A DNA stretch of 35,818 nucleotides from an uncultured Eubacterium sp. (GCA_937966095.1 CALCKF010000028.1:1-35818), one strand, 5' to 3'. Shown: positions 25,100 to 33,595, counted from the stretch's first letter. Numbers and translations: made by a program. The notes: generated from the sequence alone by a model not told the origin.

Positions 25100-25134
25100 G
25101 AACTTACTTTTACAATTTGCCTGTGTCTGTAAGG
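25100..25134 (+). repeat. Right inverted terminal repeat and right direct repeat
   Basis: The inverted repeat is 25100-25117 and the 13-bp direct repeat is 25122-25134, partners of the copies at 19604-19621 and 19587-19599. Confidence 0.7.
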
Positions 25135-25143
25135 CACCTGATT

Positions 25144-25182
25144 AAAAAACATGTGTTCGGGTTATTGAACACATGTTTTTTT
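25144..25182 (+). terminator. Strong intrinsic terminator, probably the displaced aldo/keto reductase terminator
   Basis: A 15-bp stem, AAAAAACATGTGTTC (25144-25158) with its exact complement (25167-25181), is followed by T residues. Removing the insertion would place it about 25 bp after the reductase stop codon, where a terminator is expected and is now missing. Confidence 0.85.
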
Positions 25183-25237
25183 AGTGATAAAATATGAAGT
25201 GTCGATATGAGTAATGTTTATCGGGAGAAAGTATGAT

Positions 25238-26689
25238 ATGGAAGAGATGATGAAGAAACTCAGTATACTTGCCGACGGTGCAAAATATGATGTGTCCTGC
25301 TCCAGCAGCGGAGTCGGCAGGGCTAATGGAAGCCGTATAGGAAGCACTTCTGCTTCAGGTATATGTCATTCATGGAGTGCTGACGGGAGATGTATTTCTC
25401 TTCTAAAAGTACTCTTTACCAATAAATGTGAATATAACTGCGAATATTGTGTCAACAGACGCACCAATGATTTCCCACGGGCATCATTTGAGCCGGATGA
25501 GCTTGCGAGACTGACAATAGAATTTTACAGGCGCAACTATATCGAAGGCCTGTTTTTGAGCTCCGCAGTGGAGATATCCCCGGACTATACAGCCGAAAGG
25601 ATACTGGAGTCGCTGAGAATATTGAGAAATACTTATGGCTTTGCAGGTTATATACACGCAAAAATAATTCCGGGGGTATCTGAAGAATTGCTTGATGCTA
25701 TAGGTTATCTGGCGGACAGGCTAAGTGTCAATATAGAAATGCCTACTTCGGAAGGTCTGAAAAAATTTGCTCCGCAGAAAAAGCCTGAAAAGATTTTTGC
25801 ACCTATGAGGCATATAACCAATTCTCTTATAGAACATGGATCTTTGACAGGACCTGGTACAATGTTCAAAGGCGTGGATATAAACAATAGCAGCAGTTAT
25901 ATTAAAAAAGAGATAAGTATAGATAAAATAAAAATAGAAAAGCCGGGAAAAGATCCGGCTGCGGAGAGAGCACCCGGCAAATCGAAAGCTAGGCCTTTAT
26001 CTAAACATCGTAAGCAGAACGAAATATTTGCACCTGCGGGTCAGACGACCCAGATGATAATAGGTGCAGGGAATGAATCAGACCTCGATGTCCTAAAAAC
26101 CAGTGAAGCTCTGTACCGGACCTTTAAAATGAAGCGTGTTTATTACTCGGCCTATATACCTGTAGTGGATTCCCCGATATTGCCGGGGAAAATGACACCT
26201 CCTCCTTTGTCCAGAGAACATCGTATATATCAGGCTGACTGGCTTCTGCGCTTTTACGGATTTTCTGTGAAAGAATTACTTGATGAAAAAAATCCGGATC
26301 TTGATCGTGATCTTGATCCAAAGGTTATGTGGGCTCTGAGAAATCTTGACAGGTTTCCGGTGGAAATCAACAGGGCATCATATGCCGATCTTATGAAAGT
26401 GCCCGGAATAGGAGCGGTATCAGCAAAGCGTATAATAAGGCAGCGCATGGTGTCTGCTGTCAGATTTGAAGATCTGAAAAGAATAGGTGTTGTCATTAAA
26501 AGAGCAAAATACTTTATCACGTGTATAGGAAAGTATTACGGAGAAAAAAATTTTGAACCGGAAGTCATAAGAAATTCCATACTCCAGATGGAAAGCGGAC
26601 TTCAGATGTCCATGTTTGACAGCATTGGAGATATAATCGCGGTAACGGAGAAAAAGACAGCACTGCCTGAAGGGAGGAATGAGAAGTGA
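25238..26689 (+). CDS. Radical SAM protein, putative DNA modification/repair (TIGR03916 type)
   Basis: A 483-aa protein. KCEYNCEYC gives the CxxxCxxC cluster ligands (Cys64, Cys68, Cys71) for the 4Fe-4S cluster and SAM cleavage. The barrel continues through FLSSAVEISPDYTAERILESL (quoted in part: FLSSAVEISPDYT) and LSVNIEMPTSEGLKKF. A helix-hairpin-helix DNA-binding motif follows at ~385 (ADLMKVPGIGAVSAKRIIRQR in part). This combination defines the putative DNA modification/repair radical SAM family, usually next to a TIGR03915 gene as here. The start at 25238 is chosen because GGGAG lies 10 bp upstream and family members begin near KLxILADAAKYDVSCSSSG; an ATG at 25214 lacks a site. The chemistry is not established. 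Confidence 0.9.
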   Translation: MEEMMKKLSILADGAKYDVSCSSSGVGRANGSRIGSTSASGICHSWSADGRCISLLKVLFTNKCEYNCEYCVNRRTNDFPRASFEPDELARLTIEFYRRNYIEGLFLSSAVEISPDYTAERILESLRILRNTYGFAGYIHAKIIPGVSEELLDAIGYLADRLSVNIEMPTSEGLKKFAPQKKPEKIFAPMRHITNSLIEHGSLTGPGTMFKGVDINNSSSYIKKEISIDKIKIEKPGKDPAAERAPGKSKARPLSKHRKQNEIFAPAGQTTQMIIGAGNESDLDVLKTSEALYRTFKMKRVYYSAYIPVVDSPILPGKMTPPPLSREHRIYQADWLLRFYGFSVKELLDEKNPDLDRDLDPKVMWALRNLDRFPVEINRASYADLMKVPGIGAVSAKRIIRQRMVSAVRFEDLKRIGVVIKRAKYFITCIGKYYGEKNFEPEVIRNSILQMESGLQMSMFDSIGDIIAVTEKKTALPEGRNEK

Positions 26690-27438
26690 TGGATTATCTT
26701 TATGACGGCACATTCGGAGGCCTTCTAACATGTATATATCATCATTATTATACTGAAAAGGTTTCGGGAATATTCAAATGGGATCAGTATCAGTCCACCT
26801 TGCTGGGAGGCTGCATGCAGGTGGAAACGGATGATGAAAAAGCTGCGAGAGTATATGAAGCTATAGAGACAAAAATATCGCCGTATGATCTGCGCCGTAT
26901 ATATAAGGTATATTTATCCGACGATAATGAAAAGGAAATAAAGATTTTGAGATATACAGTGTATGGTTTCCGTATCGGATCAAAGATTTCCCTTCTTCAT
27001 GGTGATCCTGTTGTGGCTGCTGTTCAGGCGATAGAAAAGAGGGTAAATACCGAGCGTGAACGGATGCTGCAGTTTGTAAGGTTTTCAGTCGTAGAGAACG
27101 ATGTGCTTTATGGCCGTATAGAACCAGACAATGATGTGCTGGAACTGATAGCGGAGCATTTCTGCGATAGGTTCAGGAATGATCCGTTTATGATACATGA
27201 TGTGAAAAGAAGAAAAGCACTTGTGTCTTTCGGAGGAAGGTGGTATATAACTGAATTTGATGGTGATATAAAACCGGGCGCTTCACCAGATGAAAAGTAT
27301 TATCGTGGTCTATGGAAGACATATTTTGAAAGTATTTCAATAAAAGAAAGGACAAATCTGAGGTGTCAGAAAAATTTCATGCCGGTAAAGTACTGGAAAA
27401 ACATTACGGAAATCGTCATGTCACATAAAGATGATTAG
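26689..27438 (+). CDS. TIGR03915 family putative DNA repair protein
   Basis: A 249-aa protein starting MDYLYDGTFGGLLTCIYHHY, the hallmark opening of TIGR03915/DUF4130 proteins, with VHDVKRRKALVSFGGRWYITEFDGDI-like blocks towards the C-terminus (seen: MIHDVKRRKALVSFGG, WYITEFDGD). Family members occur almost only beside the radical SAM protein encoded here; the two start and stop codons overlap by one base (TGATG), so translation is coupled. Some homologues are fused to uracil-DNA glycosylase domains, which supports a role in processing DNA lesions, but no activity is proven. GGGAGG precedes the start. Confidence 0.88.
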   Translation: MDYLYDGTFGGLLTCIYHHYYTEKVSGIFKWDQYQSTLLGGCMQVETDDEKAARVYEAIETKISPYDLRRIYKVYLSDDNEKEIKILRYTVYGFRIGSKISLLHGDPVVAAVQAIEKRVNTERERMLQFVRFSVVENDVLYGRIEPDNDVLELIAEHFCDRFRNDPFMIHDVKRRKALVSFGGRWYITEFDGDIKPGASPDEKYYRGLWKTYFESISIKERTNLRCQKNFMPVKYWKNITEIVMSHKDD

Positions 27439-27530
27439 TATCAGATGTTATACATTGAAAAATCACGTAAAAAAATATATACTGAAGATGAATGATGATC
27501 TGATCCTTTGGAAAGCCAGGAGATATTTAT

Positions 27531-28259
27531 ATGGATGAAAGAGTAAGAAAAATAATAGATAAAAGCAGAAGTGTAGTGTTTTTCGGTGGTGCCGGAGTCT
27601 CTACGGAAAGCGGTATACCGGATTTTCGTTCAGAATCCGGACTTTATAATGCTATAAACAATTATGGGTATCCGCCGGAGCATATTATTTCAAAGTCGTT
27701 CTTTATGGAGCATACTGATATCTTCTTTGACTATTATAAAAAGAACCTTATATATCCGAATGCCAGACCTAATAAAGCTCATATAGCATTGGCTGATCTT
27801 GAGGAGAAAGGAAAGCTAAAGGGTATAGTAACGCAGAACATAGATGGTCTGCATCAGATGGCGGGCAGCAGGAATGTATATGAGCTGCATGGATCGGTGC
27901 TAAGGAATTACTGTATGGACTGCGGTGAACACTACAGCCTGGAATATATAATGGACGTGGACAATTGCGATGATGAAGTGCCGAAATGCAAAATCTGCGG
28001 AGGAATAGTAAGACCGGATGTTGTGCTGTATGAGGAGCAGCTGGATGATAACGTAATAAGAAAGGCGGCAGAAGCCATAAGAGAGGCTGATACCCTTATA
28101 GTAGGGGGAACATCACTTGTCGTATATCCCGCTGCCGGACTGATAAATTATTTCAGAGGAAACGATCTTATACTGATAAACAAGACACAGACGGGTTATG
28201 ATGACAGAGCCACACTCGTTATCAATGATGCTATAGGCAGTGTTCTCGGAAATGTCTGA
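27531..28259 (+). CDS. cobB: NAD-dependent protein deacylase, Sir2 family (class U)
   Basis: A 242-aa sirtuin with all catalytic motifs: FFGGAGVSTESGIPDFRSESG (19-38, quoted in part GAGVSTESGIPDFRS), TQNIDGLHQMAG (101-112) and the catalytic His120 in YELHGS. Zinc ligands are Cys128, Cys131, Cys153 and Cys156. It removes acetyl groups from lysines using NAD+, yielding nicotinamide and O-acetyl-ADP-ribose. It retains the His that the class-M sirtuin elsewhere in this window has lost. CCAGGAG precedes the start. It is 92 bp after the DNA-repair gene and 116 bp before surE, probably with its own transcript. Confidence 0.92.
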   Translation: MDERVRKIIDKSRSVVFFGGAGVSTESGIPDFRSESGLYNAINNYGYPPEHIISKSFFMEHTDIFFDYYKKNLIYPNARPNKAHIALADLEEKGKLKGIVTQNIDGLHQMAGSRNVYELHGSVLRNYCMDCGEHYSLEYIMDVDNCDDEVPKCKICGGIVRPDVVLYEEQLDDNVIRKAAEAIREADTLIVGGTSLVVYPAAGLINYFRGNDLILINKTQTGYDDRATLVINDAIGSVLGNV

Positions 28260-28375
28260 TATATCTGAACTTTTTTGTGGAAACACATTGATTTTTTTGT
28301 GGATATATAGTTTATTTTCCTGATCTTTCATGTTATAATCTACAGCGTGTATTATCAAGCATAAGAGGTGTGGAA

Positions 28376-29140
28376 ATGAATATATTGGTAGCTAACGATG
28401 ACGGGATAGATTCACAGGGCATAAAGGAGCTTGTAAAGGCTCTTTCCAGGGAAGCATGCATATATGTATGCGCTCCTGACGGTCAGAGAAGTGCCAGCGG
28501 ACATGCGATAACAGTTTCCACTCACATAACTGTACAGGAAGTCAGCTTTGAGGGAGCGGAACATGCTTTGAAGGTTTCTGGAACTCCTGCTGACTGTGTT
28601 AAGTTGGGCATGAAAATATTCGCAGACAGAAATATAAAGATAGACATGGTGTTTTCAGGTATAAACCATGGCGGCAATCTGGGAACAGATACACTCTATT
28701 CGGGAACTGTATCTGCAGCTATTGAAGGAAGCATATGCGGTGTTCCGTCGGTGGCCGTATCAGTGGACAGTCATCAGGCCAGTCATTTTGAATACGCGTG
28801 TTTCCTTGCAGTGCAGACGCTGAAGAAGTCACGAGGACGATTGTCTCCGGATACTGTATTGAATATAAACACCCCGGATCTTCCGGCATCTGAAATAAAA
28901 GGACTTAAATATACTAATCTTGGCAAAAGAGAATACATGGAGTTCTTTGAACCGGTAAATCTTGGAAAGGGAATCAAGGCATACAGATACAACGGAGAGC
29001 CCGTTGTATATGAAGGTCTTCCTGACACGATAGATGTGATAGCGATGCAGGAGGGATATGCGACAATAACACCGATGCACAGAGATCTGACGGATTATGA
29101 TATGATAGAGGAAATAAAGAAATGGAGGATAGAAATATGA
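28376..29140 (+). CDS. surE: 5'/3'-nucleotidase SurE
   Basis: A 254-aa protein starting MNILVANDDGIDSQGI, where the paired aspartates bind the catalytic metal. It continues with VCAPDGQRSASGHAITV, FSGINHGGNLGTDTLYSGTVSAAIEG (seen: SGINHGGNLGTDTLYSGT) and NINTPDLP, all SurE signatures. It dephosphorylates nucleoside 5'- and 3'-monophosphates. The ATG at 28376 is chosen over a GTG 6 bp upstream because AGAGGTG lies 5 bp before it. A TATAAT box at 28334-28339 with a weak TTTATT 17 bp upstream is a likely promoter. The stop overlaps the next start by ATGA. Confidence 0.95.
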   Translation: MNILVANDDGIDSQGIKELVKALSREACIYVCAPDGQRSASGHAITVSTHITVQEVSFEGAEHALKVSGTPADCVKLGMKIFADRNIKIDMVFSGINHGGNLGTDTLYSGTVSAAIEGSICGVPSVAVSVDSHQASHFEYACFLAVQTLKKSRGRLSPDTVLNINTPDLPASEIKGLKYTNLGKREYMEFFEPVNLGKGIKAYRYNGEPVVYEGLPDTIDVIAMQEGYATITPMHRDLTDYDMIEEIKKWRIEI

Positions 29141-29682
29141 GCTTGCTTACAAGAAATGATGCTGCAGTAGTAGTGATAGATCTTCAGGAAAAGCTTATGC
29201 CTGTGATGCATGATAATGAGAAGCTGGAAGATAAAGCGGTCAGATTCATTAAAGGAATCAGGGCTCTTGATATACCGGTAATAATCACGCAGCAGTATAC
29301 AAAGGGAATCGGAAAGACTATCCCTTCGGTCGCTGAAGCTCTGGGAGAGTTCCATCATATAGAAAAAAATACATTCAGCTGTATGGCGAATGATGAGTTT
29401 ACAAAGTCGATAGAGAGACTCGGTAAAAAAAATATAATAGTTTGCGGGACAGAAGCGCATATATGTGTTCAGCAGACAGTATTGCAGCTGCTGGAAGCCG
29501 GATATAATACATATCTTGTCGCAGACTGTGTGGGTTCAAGAAGTGAGGAAGACAGATTTTGGGGAATAACAAGGATGGGAAATGCCGGTGCTGTCATAAC
29601 AACATACGAATCCGTTCTTTATGAGCTGCTCAGAGATTCAAAAGCGCCGGGCTTCAAAGCTGTATCGGCGATAGTAAAATAA
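29137..29682 (+). CDS. Isochorismatase-family cysteine hydrolase
   Basis: A 181-aa cytosolic hydrolase. DAAVVVIDLQEKLMP holds the catalytic Asp15, and VCGTEAHICVQQT the catalytic Cys; PVIITQQYTKGIG precedes the expected lysine region. The compact size and CGxEAHxCVxQT form place it near the YcaC/nicotinamidase-like group, which hydrolyses amides or related compounds rather than isochorismate. It starts at 29137, where GGAGG lies 9 bp upstream, and overlaps surE by 4 bp, so the two are translationally coupled. The substrate is unknown. Confidence 0.88.
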   Translation: MSLLTRNDAAVVVIDLQEKLMPVMHDNEKLEDKAVRFIKGIRALDIPVIITQQYTKGIGKTIPSVAEALGEFHHIEKNTFSCMANDEFTKSIERLGKKNIIVCGTEAHICVQQTVLQLLEAGYNTYLVADCVGSRSEEDRFWGITRMGNAGAVITTYESVLYELLRDSKAPGFKAVSAIVK

Positions 29683-29708
29683 AGGATTTACGGGAAGAGA
29701 GAAAAGCA

Positions 29709-30641
29709 ATGTATATGTTTGACAATAAAATATCCTTAGATAACAGGGAAATACTCGAAGAGTACCTGAACGGATATGAGTATAAGACTTCAGGGCTTTC
29801 ATTTTCTGCTCAGTATATGTGGAGAGACATAAATCAGTTCAGCTGGGATATAATAGGGGATTATATGTGCATCAGCGGAGTAAGCCATCTGGAACTGGAA
29901 GAAGGTATCGAACTTCCGTTTCTGTTTCCCCCTCTTACAAAAACAGGCGGATATGATAAGGAGTCTTTGCGTGAAACGATCTTCAGAAGCAAGGAACTGT
30001 TTGAAAAAGCCGGACATCCATTCAGTCTCAGGCTGGTTCCGTTTCATATAATGGAGCAGATAAAAGAAGCGTGTCCGGAAATCTCGGTCATAGATGACCG
30101 GCCGAATTATGATTATATATATCTGACACAGGATCTGATAGATCTTAAAGGAAGGGCATATCACAGCAAAAAGAACCATCTGAATTATTTCAGAAAGACA
30201 TATGAATATGAATATGTGGAAATGACTTCTGATATGGCTGATGATGCTATGAAATTCATTGCGGAGTTTAATGCCAGAAAGGACGTGCCTGCTCATGAAA
30301 TGGAGCTTCTCAAGATGGAAGAGGCCGCGATGGAGGATGTTTTCCAGAATATAGAGGCCGTTGGATACAGTGCAGGAGCTATCCTCATAGACGGAAAGAT
30401 AGAAGCGATCGCCATCGGAGGAAAACTGGGAAGCAAAACTATAACCGAACATGTTGAGAAAGCCAATGTAAACTACAGGGGGCTTTATCAGGCGATCAAC
30501 AATGAATTCTGTCGCAATGTTGCTGCAAAAGCAAAATATATAAATCGTGAAGAGGATATGGGGATACCTAATTTGAGAAAGGCCAAACTATCATATAATC
30601 CAATAAAGCTTTTGGAAAAATACATTGGTGTTTTTAAATAA
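29709..30641 (+). CDS. DUF2156 domain protein (GNAT-like, lysyltransferase C-terminal fold)
   Basis: A 310-aa protein. The fold of tandem GNAT-like domains is recognised from FSAQYMWRDINQFSWDI, the central DYIYLTQDLIDLKGRAYHSKKNHLNYFRK block (seen: GRAYHSKKNHLNYF) and EHVEKANVNYRGLYQAINNEF, followed by INREEDMGIPNLRKAKLSYNP near the end. DUF2156 is also the catalytic part of MprF, which moves lysine from tRNA to phosphatidylglycerol, but this protein has no membrane segments and the stand-alone members have no settled function. It lies 26 bp after the isochorismatase gene, with GGGAAGAG as ribosome site, and is probably in the same operon. Confidence 0.82.
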   Translation: MYMFDNKISLDNREILEEYLNGYEYKTSGLSFSAQYMWRDINQFSWDIIGDYMCISGVSHLELEEGIELPFLFPPLTKTGGYDKESLRETIFRSKELFEKAGHPFSLRLVPFHIMEQIKEACPEISVIDDRPNYDYIYLTQDLIDLKGRAYHSKKNHLNYFRKTYEYEYVEMTSDMADDAMKFIAEFNARKDVPAHEMELLKMEEAAMEDVFQNIEAVGYSAGAILIDGKIEAIAIGGKLGSKTITEHVEKANVNYRGLYQAINNEFCRNVAAKAKYINREEDMGIPNLRKAKLSYNPIKLLEKYIGVFK

Positions 30642-30689
30642 AGATATATGTATTTTTATATTAATAATCATTTAAGGAGGAAATTCATT

Positions 30690-31868
30690 ATGAGAGATGT
30701 TGTAATTGCAAGTGCAGTAAGAACTCCGATCGGAAGTTTTGGCGGTAGCTTGAAGAATTCTTCAGCCAGAACTCTGGGAGCTATCGCTATCAAGGAGGCC
30801 ATCAAGAGAGCCGGGATAGACCCTGCAACGATCGACGAAGTTGTATACGGATGTGTGCTTCAGGGAGGTCTTGGACAGAATGTTGCCAGACAGGCTGCCA
30901 TGGATGCCGGAATCCCTAAGGAAGTTCCTGCACTGACAGTAAATAAGGTTTGCGGTTCAGGTCTCAGAACAGTTTCAATGGCAGCTCAGATCATTAAGGC
31001 TGGCGATGCTGATATCATCGTTGCAGGTGGTACTGAAAACATGTCAGCTGCAGGTTATGCGATCCCTACAGCAAGATGGGGAGCCAGAATGAACGATAAT
31101 AAGATCGTGGATATGATGACAAATGACGGTCTTACATGTGCTTTCAACAATTACCACATGGGAATCACTGCTGAAAACGTAGCAGAACAGTGGGGACTTA
31201 CAAGAGAAGAACTTGATGCTTTTGCAGCAAGCTCACAGCAGAAGGCTGTTGCAGCAGTAAAATCCGGAAGATTCAAGGATGAGATCGTTCCTGTAGAGGT
31301 TCCTCAGAGAAAGGGAGATCCTATCATATTTGATACAGATGAATATCCTAAAGAAGGTGTAACCCCTGAAAGCATCGCAAAATTAAGACCTGCATTCAAG
31401 AAAGACGGCATGGTTACTGCAGCAAACGCTTCAGGTATAAATGATGCAGCGGCTGCGCTGATCGTTATGTCGAAGGAAAAAGCAGATGAACTGGGAATAA
31501 AACCTCTGTGCACCATCAAATCATATGCATCTGCCGGTGTAGATCCTAGCATCATGGGTATAGGCCCTATCCCTGCATGCCAGAAGGCTCTTGACAAGGC
31601 AGGCATGACTATAGATCAGATAGATCTGATCGAAGCAAATGAAGCTTTCGCAGCACAGTCTGTAGCAGTGGGTAAAGATCTTGGTTTCGATCCTGAAAAG
31701 CTCAATGTAAACGGTGGAGCTATCGCGCTGGGTCATCCTATTGGAGCATCCGGTGCAAGAATACTTATTACTCTGATCTATGAAATGATCAAGAGAGATG
31801 CCAAAACCGGTCTTGCAACTCTTTGCATAGGCGGCGGCCAGGGAACTTCAATGATCGTTGAAAGATAA
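30690..31868 (+). CDS. thlA: Acetyl-CoA C-acetyltransferase (thiolase)
   Basis: A 392-aa thiolase II. The acyl-accepting Cys88 lies in VNKVCGSGLRTV, and the catalytic pair is near the end in GGAIALGHPIGASGAR (His) and CIGGGQGTSM (Cys). It condenses two acetyl-CoA to acetoacetyl-CoA (or the reverse) at the entry of butyrate formation and related pathways. The start at 30690 has AAGGAGG 9 bp upstream; an in-frame extension upstream is ignored. Its codons are visibly more biased (many GCA, ATC, GGA, AAG) than its neighbours, as expected of a highly expressed gene. It has its own terminator. The rest of the butyrate pathway is not in the window. Confidence 0.93.
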   Translation: MRDVVIASAVRTPIGSFGGSLKNSSARTLGAIAIKEAIKRAGIDPATIDEVVYGCVLQGGLGQNVARQAAMDAGIPKEVPALTVNKVCGSGLRTVSMAAQIIKAGDADIIVAGGTENMSAAGYAIPTARWGARMNDNKIVDMMTNDGLTCAFNNYHMGITAENVAEQWGLTREELDAFAASSQQKAVAAVKSGRFKDEIVPVEVPQRKGDPIIFDTDEYPKEGVTPESIAKLRPAFKKDGMVTAANASGINDAAAALIVMSKEKADELGIKPLCTIKSYASAGVDPSIMGIGPIPACQKALDKAGMTIDQIDLIEANEAFAAQSVAVGKDLGFDPEKLNVNGGAIALGHPIGASGARILITLIYEMIKRDAKTGLATLCIGGGQGTSMIVER

Positions 31869-31901
31869 ACTCTGCTGGAGAATAAAGTCAGAAAGACTTA
31901 C

Positions 31902-31946
31902 AATGACGGTAAAAGATCTGTATCGACCTTTAACCGTCATTTTTTA
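31902..31946 (+). terminator. Intrinsic terminator after the thiolase gene
   Basis: AATGACGGT (31902-31910) pairs with ACCGTCATT (31933-31941). The stem extends inward by AAAG/CTTT past a one-base bulge and is followed by TTTTTATA. Confidence 0.88.
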
Positions 31947-32029
31947 TATGGTATTATAAATATCAGATTAAGAATCGATTTATTCTGGCAAAATAGTAAT
32001 AGTAAAACAGAAAAAGAAAAGTGACTGAT

Positions 32030-33445
32030 ATGACAAATGAAATGAAATTGGCGAGACATTTTGATGAGATCCTTGATGCGATACATGAGGATCTTATGAT
32101 AACCGACGGCAAAGGTGTGGTGCTGAGAGTAAGCTCCACATTTCAGAAAATGTACAATATATCAGATGATTATGCAGTAGGAAAAACAGTATATCAGCTG
32201 GAGGATGAAGGGTATTTTAAGCCTTCTATTGTTGCCATGGTCATAAATTCAGGTAAAAATGTAACGGCTGAGCAGATCACCAGCAAAAAGAGGACGCTTG
32301 TTGTTACGGCAACTCCGGTATATGATAAAAGCGGCAGCATCATGTTTATTGTCAGTTTTTCAAGAGATATTACTGAGATATTACAGCTCCAGCGCAAGTA
32401 TTCCAGAATGGAGAGCAAGGTAAAGCGATACGCTGAGGAGATAGACAGGCTGCGTAGAGAAAGCGGTGCTCTTGCCGGGGGCGCTGTCGGCAGATCGGCT
32501 CAAATGATCAAAATATTTGATACTATCAAGAGGATCGCCGATTTTGATGCAAATGTCCTTTTTCTTGGGCCTTCGGGAGTGGGCAAGACTATGCTGTCAC
32601 GTATGGTCCATGAAAACAGCTGCAGAAAAAACGGCCCTTTTGTTGAAATAAATTGTGCAGCTATACCTGAAAATCTTCTGGAGTCCGAGCTTTTTGGATA
32701 TGAGAAAGGGAGCTTTACCGGTGCGTCAAATAGCGGAAAGAAAGGGCTCATAGAAACCGCTGATGGGGGAACATTGCTGTTGGATGAGATATCAGAGATA
32801 CCTGTGAATCTCCAGGCCAAACTTTTGAAGACCATACAGGATAAGGAAATAACCAGAATAGGAGGGACTAAGCCCGTAAAAGTAGATTTCCGGCTTATTG
32901 CTGCGTCAAATCGTGATCTTGAGGAATATGCGGAACGGGGACTTTTCAGAAGAGATCTTTATTATCGGCTGAATGTGATAAATATCGACATACCTCCGCT
33001 TTGTGAACGCAAGGAAGACATTCTTCTGCTGACAGATCACTTCTTGAATAAGTATAATGAGAAGTACGGTATGAAGAAGTCATTCAAGCCGGCGGCAGTG
33101 AAACTTCTCATGGATTATTCCTGGCCCGGCAATGTGAGAGAACTTGCGAATGTTATCGAAAGAGCATTTATGATAAGTACGGATGATATCATGGGAGAGG
33201 ATACGCTTCCTGCCCATGTGTTCAGACCTAGAGAAGATGTAAAAGGCAATATAGGAGTCGAGACAGTGACGGACCTTGAAAAAGCAGTAGAAGAATTCGA
33301 GGGATCAATCATACGGTACGCTTATGAAAAATACAGGACATCGGTCGGGGTGGCAGGTGCATTGAATATAAGCCAGTCTACAGCATACAGAAAGATTTTG
33401 AAATATATATCAAAGGAAAGAGAAAATAGAAACAATAAAATATAG
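32030..33445 (+). CDS. Sigma-54-dependent transcriptional activator with PAS sensor
   Basis: A 471-aa activator. Residues ~12-115 are a PAS sensor (DLMITDGKGVVLRVSSTFQKMY, seen in part), then a short coiled coil (~118-145). The AAA+ domain at ~152-380 carries Walker A GPSGVGKT (180-187), the sigma-54 contact loop GSFTGA (227-232, a variant of GAFTGA), Walker B TLLLDE and the arginine-rich LFRRDLYYRLNV. The C-terminal helix-turn-helix is SVGVAGALNISQSTAYRKI. It remodels sigma-54 RNA polymerase at -24/-12 promoters. ATG 32030 is chosen over GTG 32021; both have weak ribosome sites. A perfect sigma-54 promoter lies 150 bp downstream, its evident target. Confidence 0.92.
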   Translation: MTNEMKLARHFDEILDAIHEDLMITDGKGVVLRVSSTFQKMYNISDDYAVGKTVYQLEDEGYFKPSIVAMVINSGKNVTAEQITSKKRTLVVTATPVYDKSGSIMFIVSFSRDITEILQLQRKYSRMESKVKRYAEEIDRLRRESGALAGGAVGRSAQMIKIFDTIKRIADFDANVLFLGPSGVGKTMLSRMVHENSCRKNGPFVEINCAAIPENLLESELFGYEKGSFTGASNSGKKGLIETADGGTLLLDEISEIPVNLQAKLLKTIQDKEITRIGGTKPVKVDFRLIAASNRDLEEYAERGLFRRDLYYRLNVINIDIPPLCERKEDILLLTDHFLNKYNEKYGMKKSFKPAAVKLLMDYSWPGNVRELANVIERAFMISTDDIMGEDTLPAHVFRPREDVKGNIGVETVTDLEKAVEEFEGSIIRYAYEKYRTSVGVAGALNISQSTAYRKILKYISKERENRNNKI

Positions 33446-33480
33446 TCATTAATGAATAAAACAATTCAATAATGACTATA
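33441..33480. promoter_or_regulatory. 40-nt near-perfect palindrome after the activator gene
   Basis: The sequence from 33441 pairs with itself to 33480. An 11-bp outer arm (TATAGTCATTA / TAATGACTATA), one mismatch, a 5-bp inner arm (TGAAT/ATTCA) and a 6-base loop make it up. It overlaps the activator's stop codon. No T run follows, so it may be an enhancer-type binding site for the activator as well as, or instead of, a terminator. Confidence 0.55.
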
Positions 33481-33523
33481 GACGAAATTTTGTAAATTTC
33501 CTTAAAAACTGGTTGAATCAGCG

Positions 33524-33549
33524 GGTATTATTCAATTTTGAATAGTACC
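33524..33549. promoter_or_regulatory. Palindromic upstream activating site
   Basis: A 26-bp palindrome with one mismatch per arm, GGTA-T-TATTCAA-TT-TTGAATA-G-TACC, is centred ~87 bp upstream of the predicted sigma-54 transcription start. The position suits an enhancer for the PAS/AAA+ activator. The ATTCAA/TTGAAT core resembles the inner arm of the palindrome at 33441-33480. Confidence 0.6.
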
Positions 33550-33595
33550 TGTTTTTTGATGGGCCGTATAAATGTTGAAAAATACCGGGTGTAAG

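Larger units (their letters stand above)
19587..25134. mobile_element. Putative 5.5-kb insertion bounded by inverted and direct repeats
   Basis: Left edge: direct repeat TGTGTCTGTAAGG (19587-19599), then AATTGCAAAAGTAAGTTC (19604-19621). Right edge: the inverted copy of the latter, 17 of 18 identical (25100-25117), then the same 13-bp direct repeat (25122-25134). Four bases separate each inverted repeat from its direct repeat. Inside are two surface-protein genes, an IS3 remnant, an IS30 transposase fragment beginning ~97 bp from the right end, and a broken conjugative-element gene. The inverted repeats look like the two ends of an IS30-type element that has gained cargo and lost its transposase. 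Direct repeats of 13 bp are longer than IS30 normally makes, so the mechanism is open. Confidence 0.55.

Noticed and set aside
19587..25134. Integrative conjugative element or prophage
   Set aside because: No integrase, relaxase, coupling protein or phage structural gene is present; only IS remnants and one doubtful regulator fragment.
28271..28304. Repeated TTTTTTGTGGA before surE as an operator
   Set aside because: Only two short, T-rich copies; too low in complexity to separate from chance.
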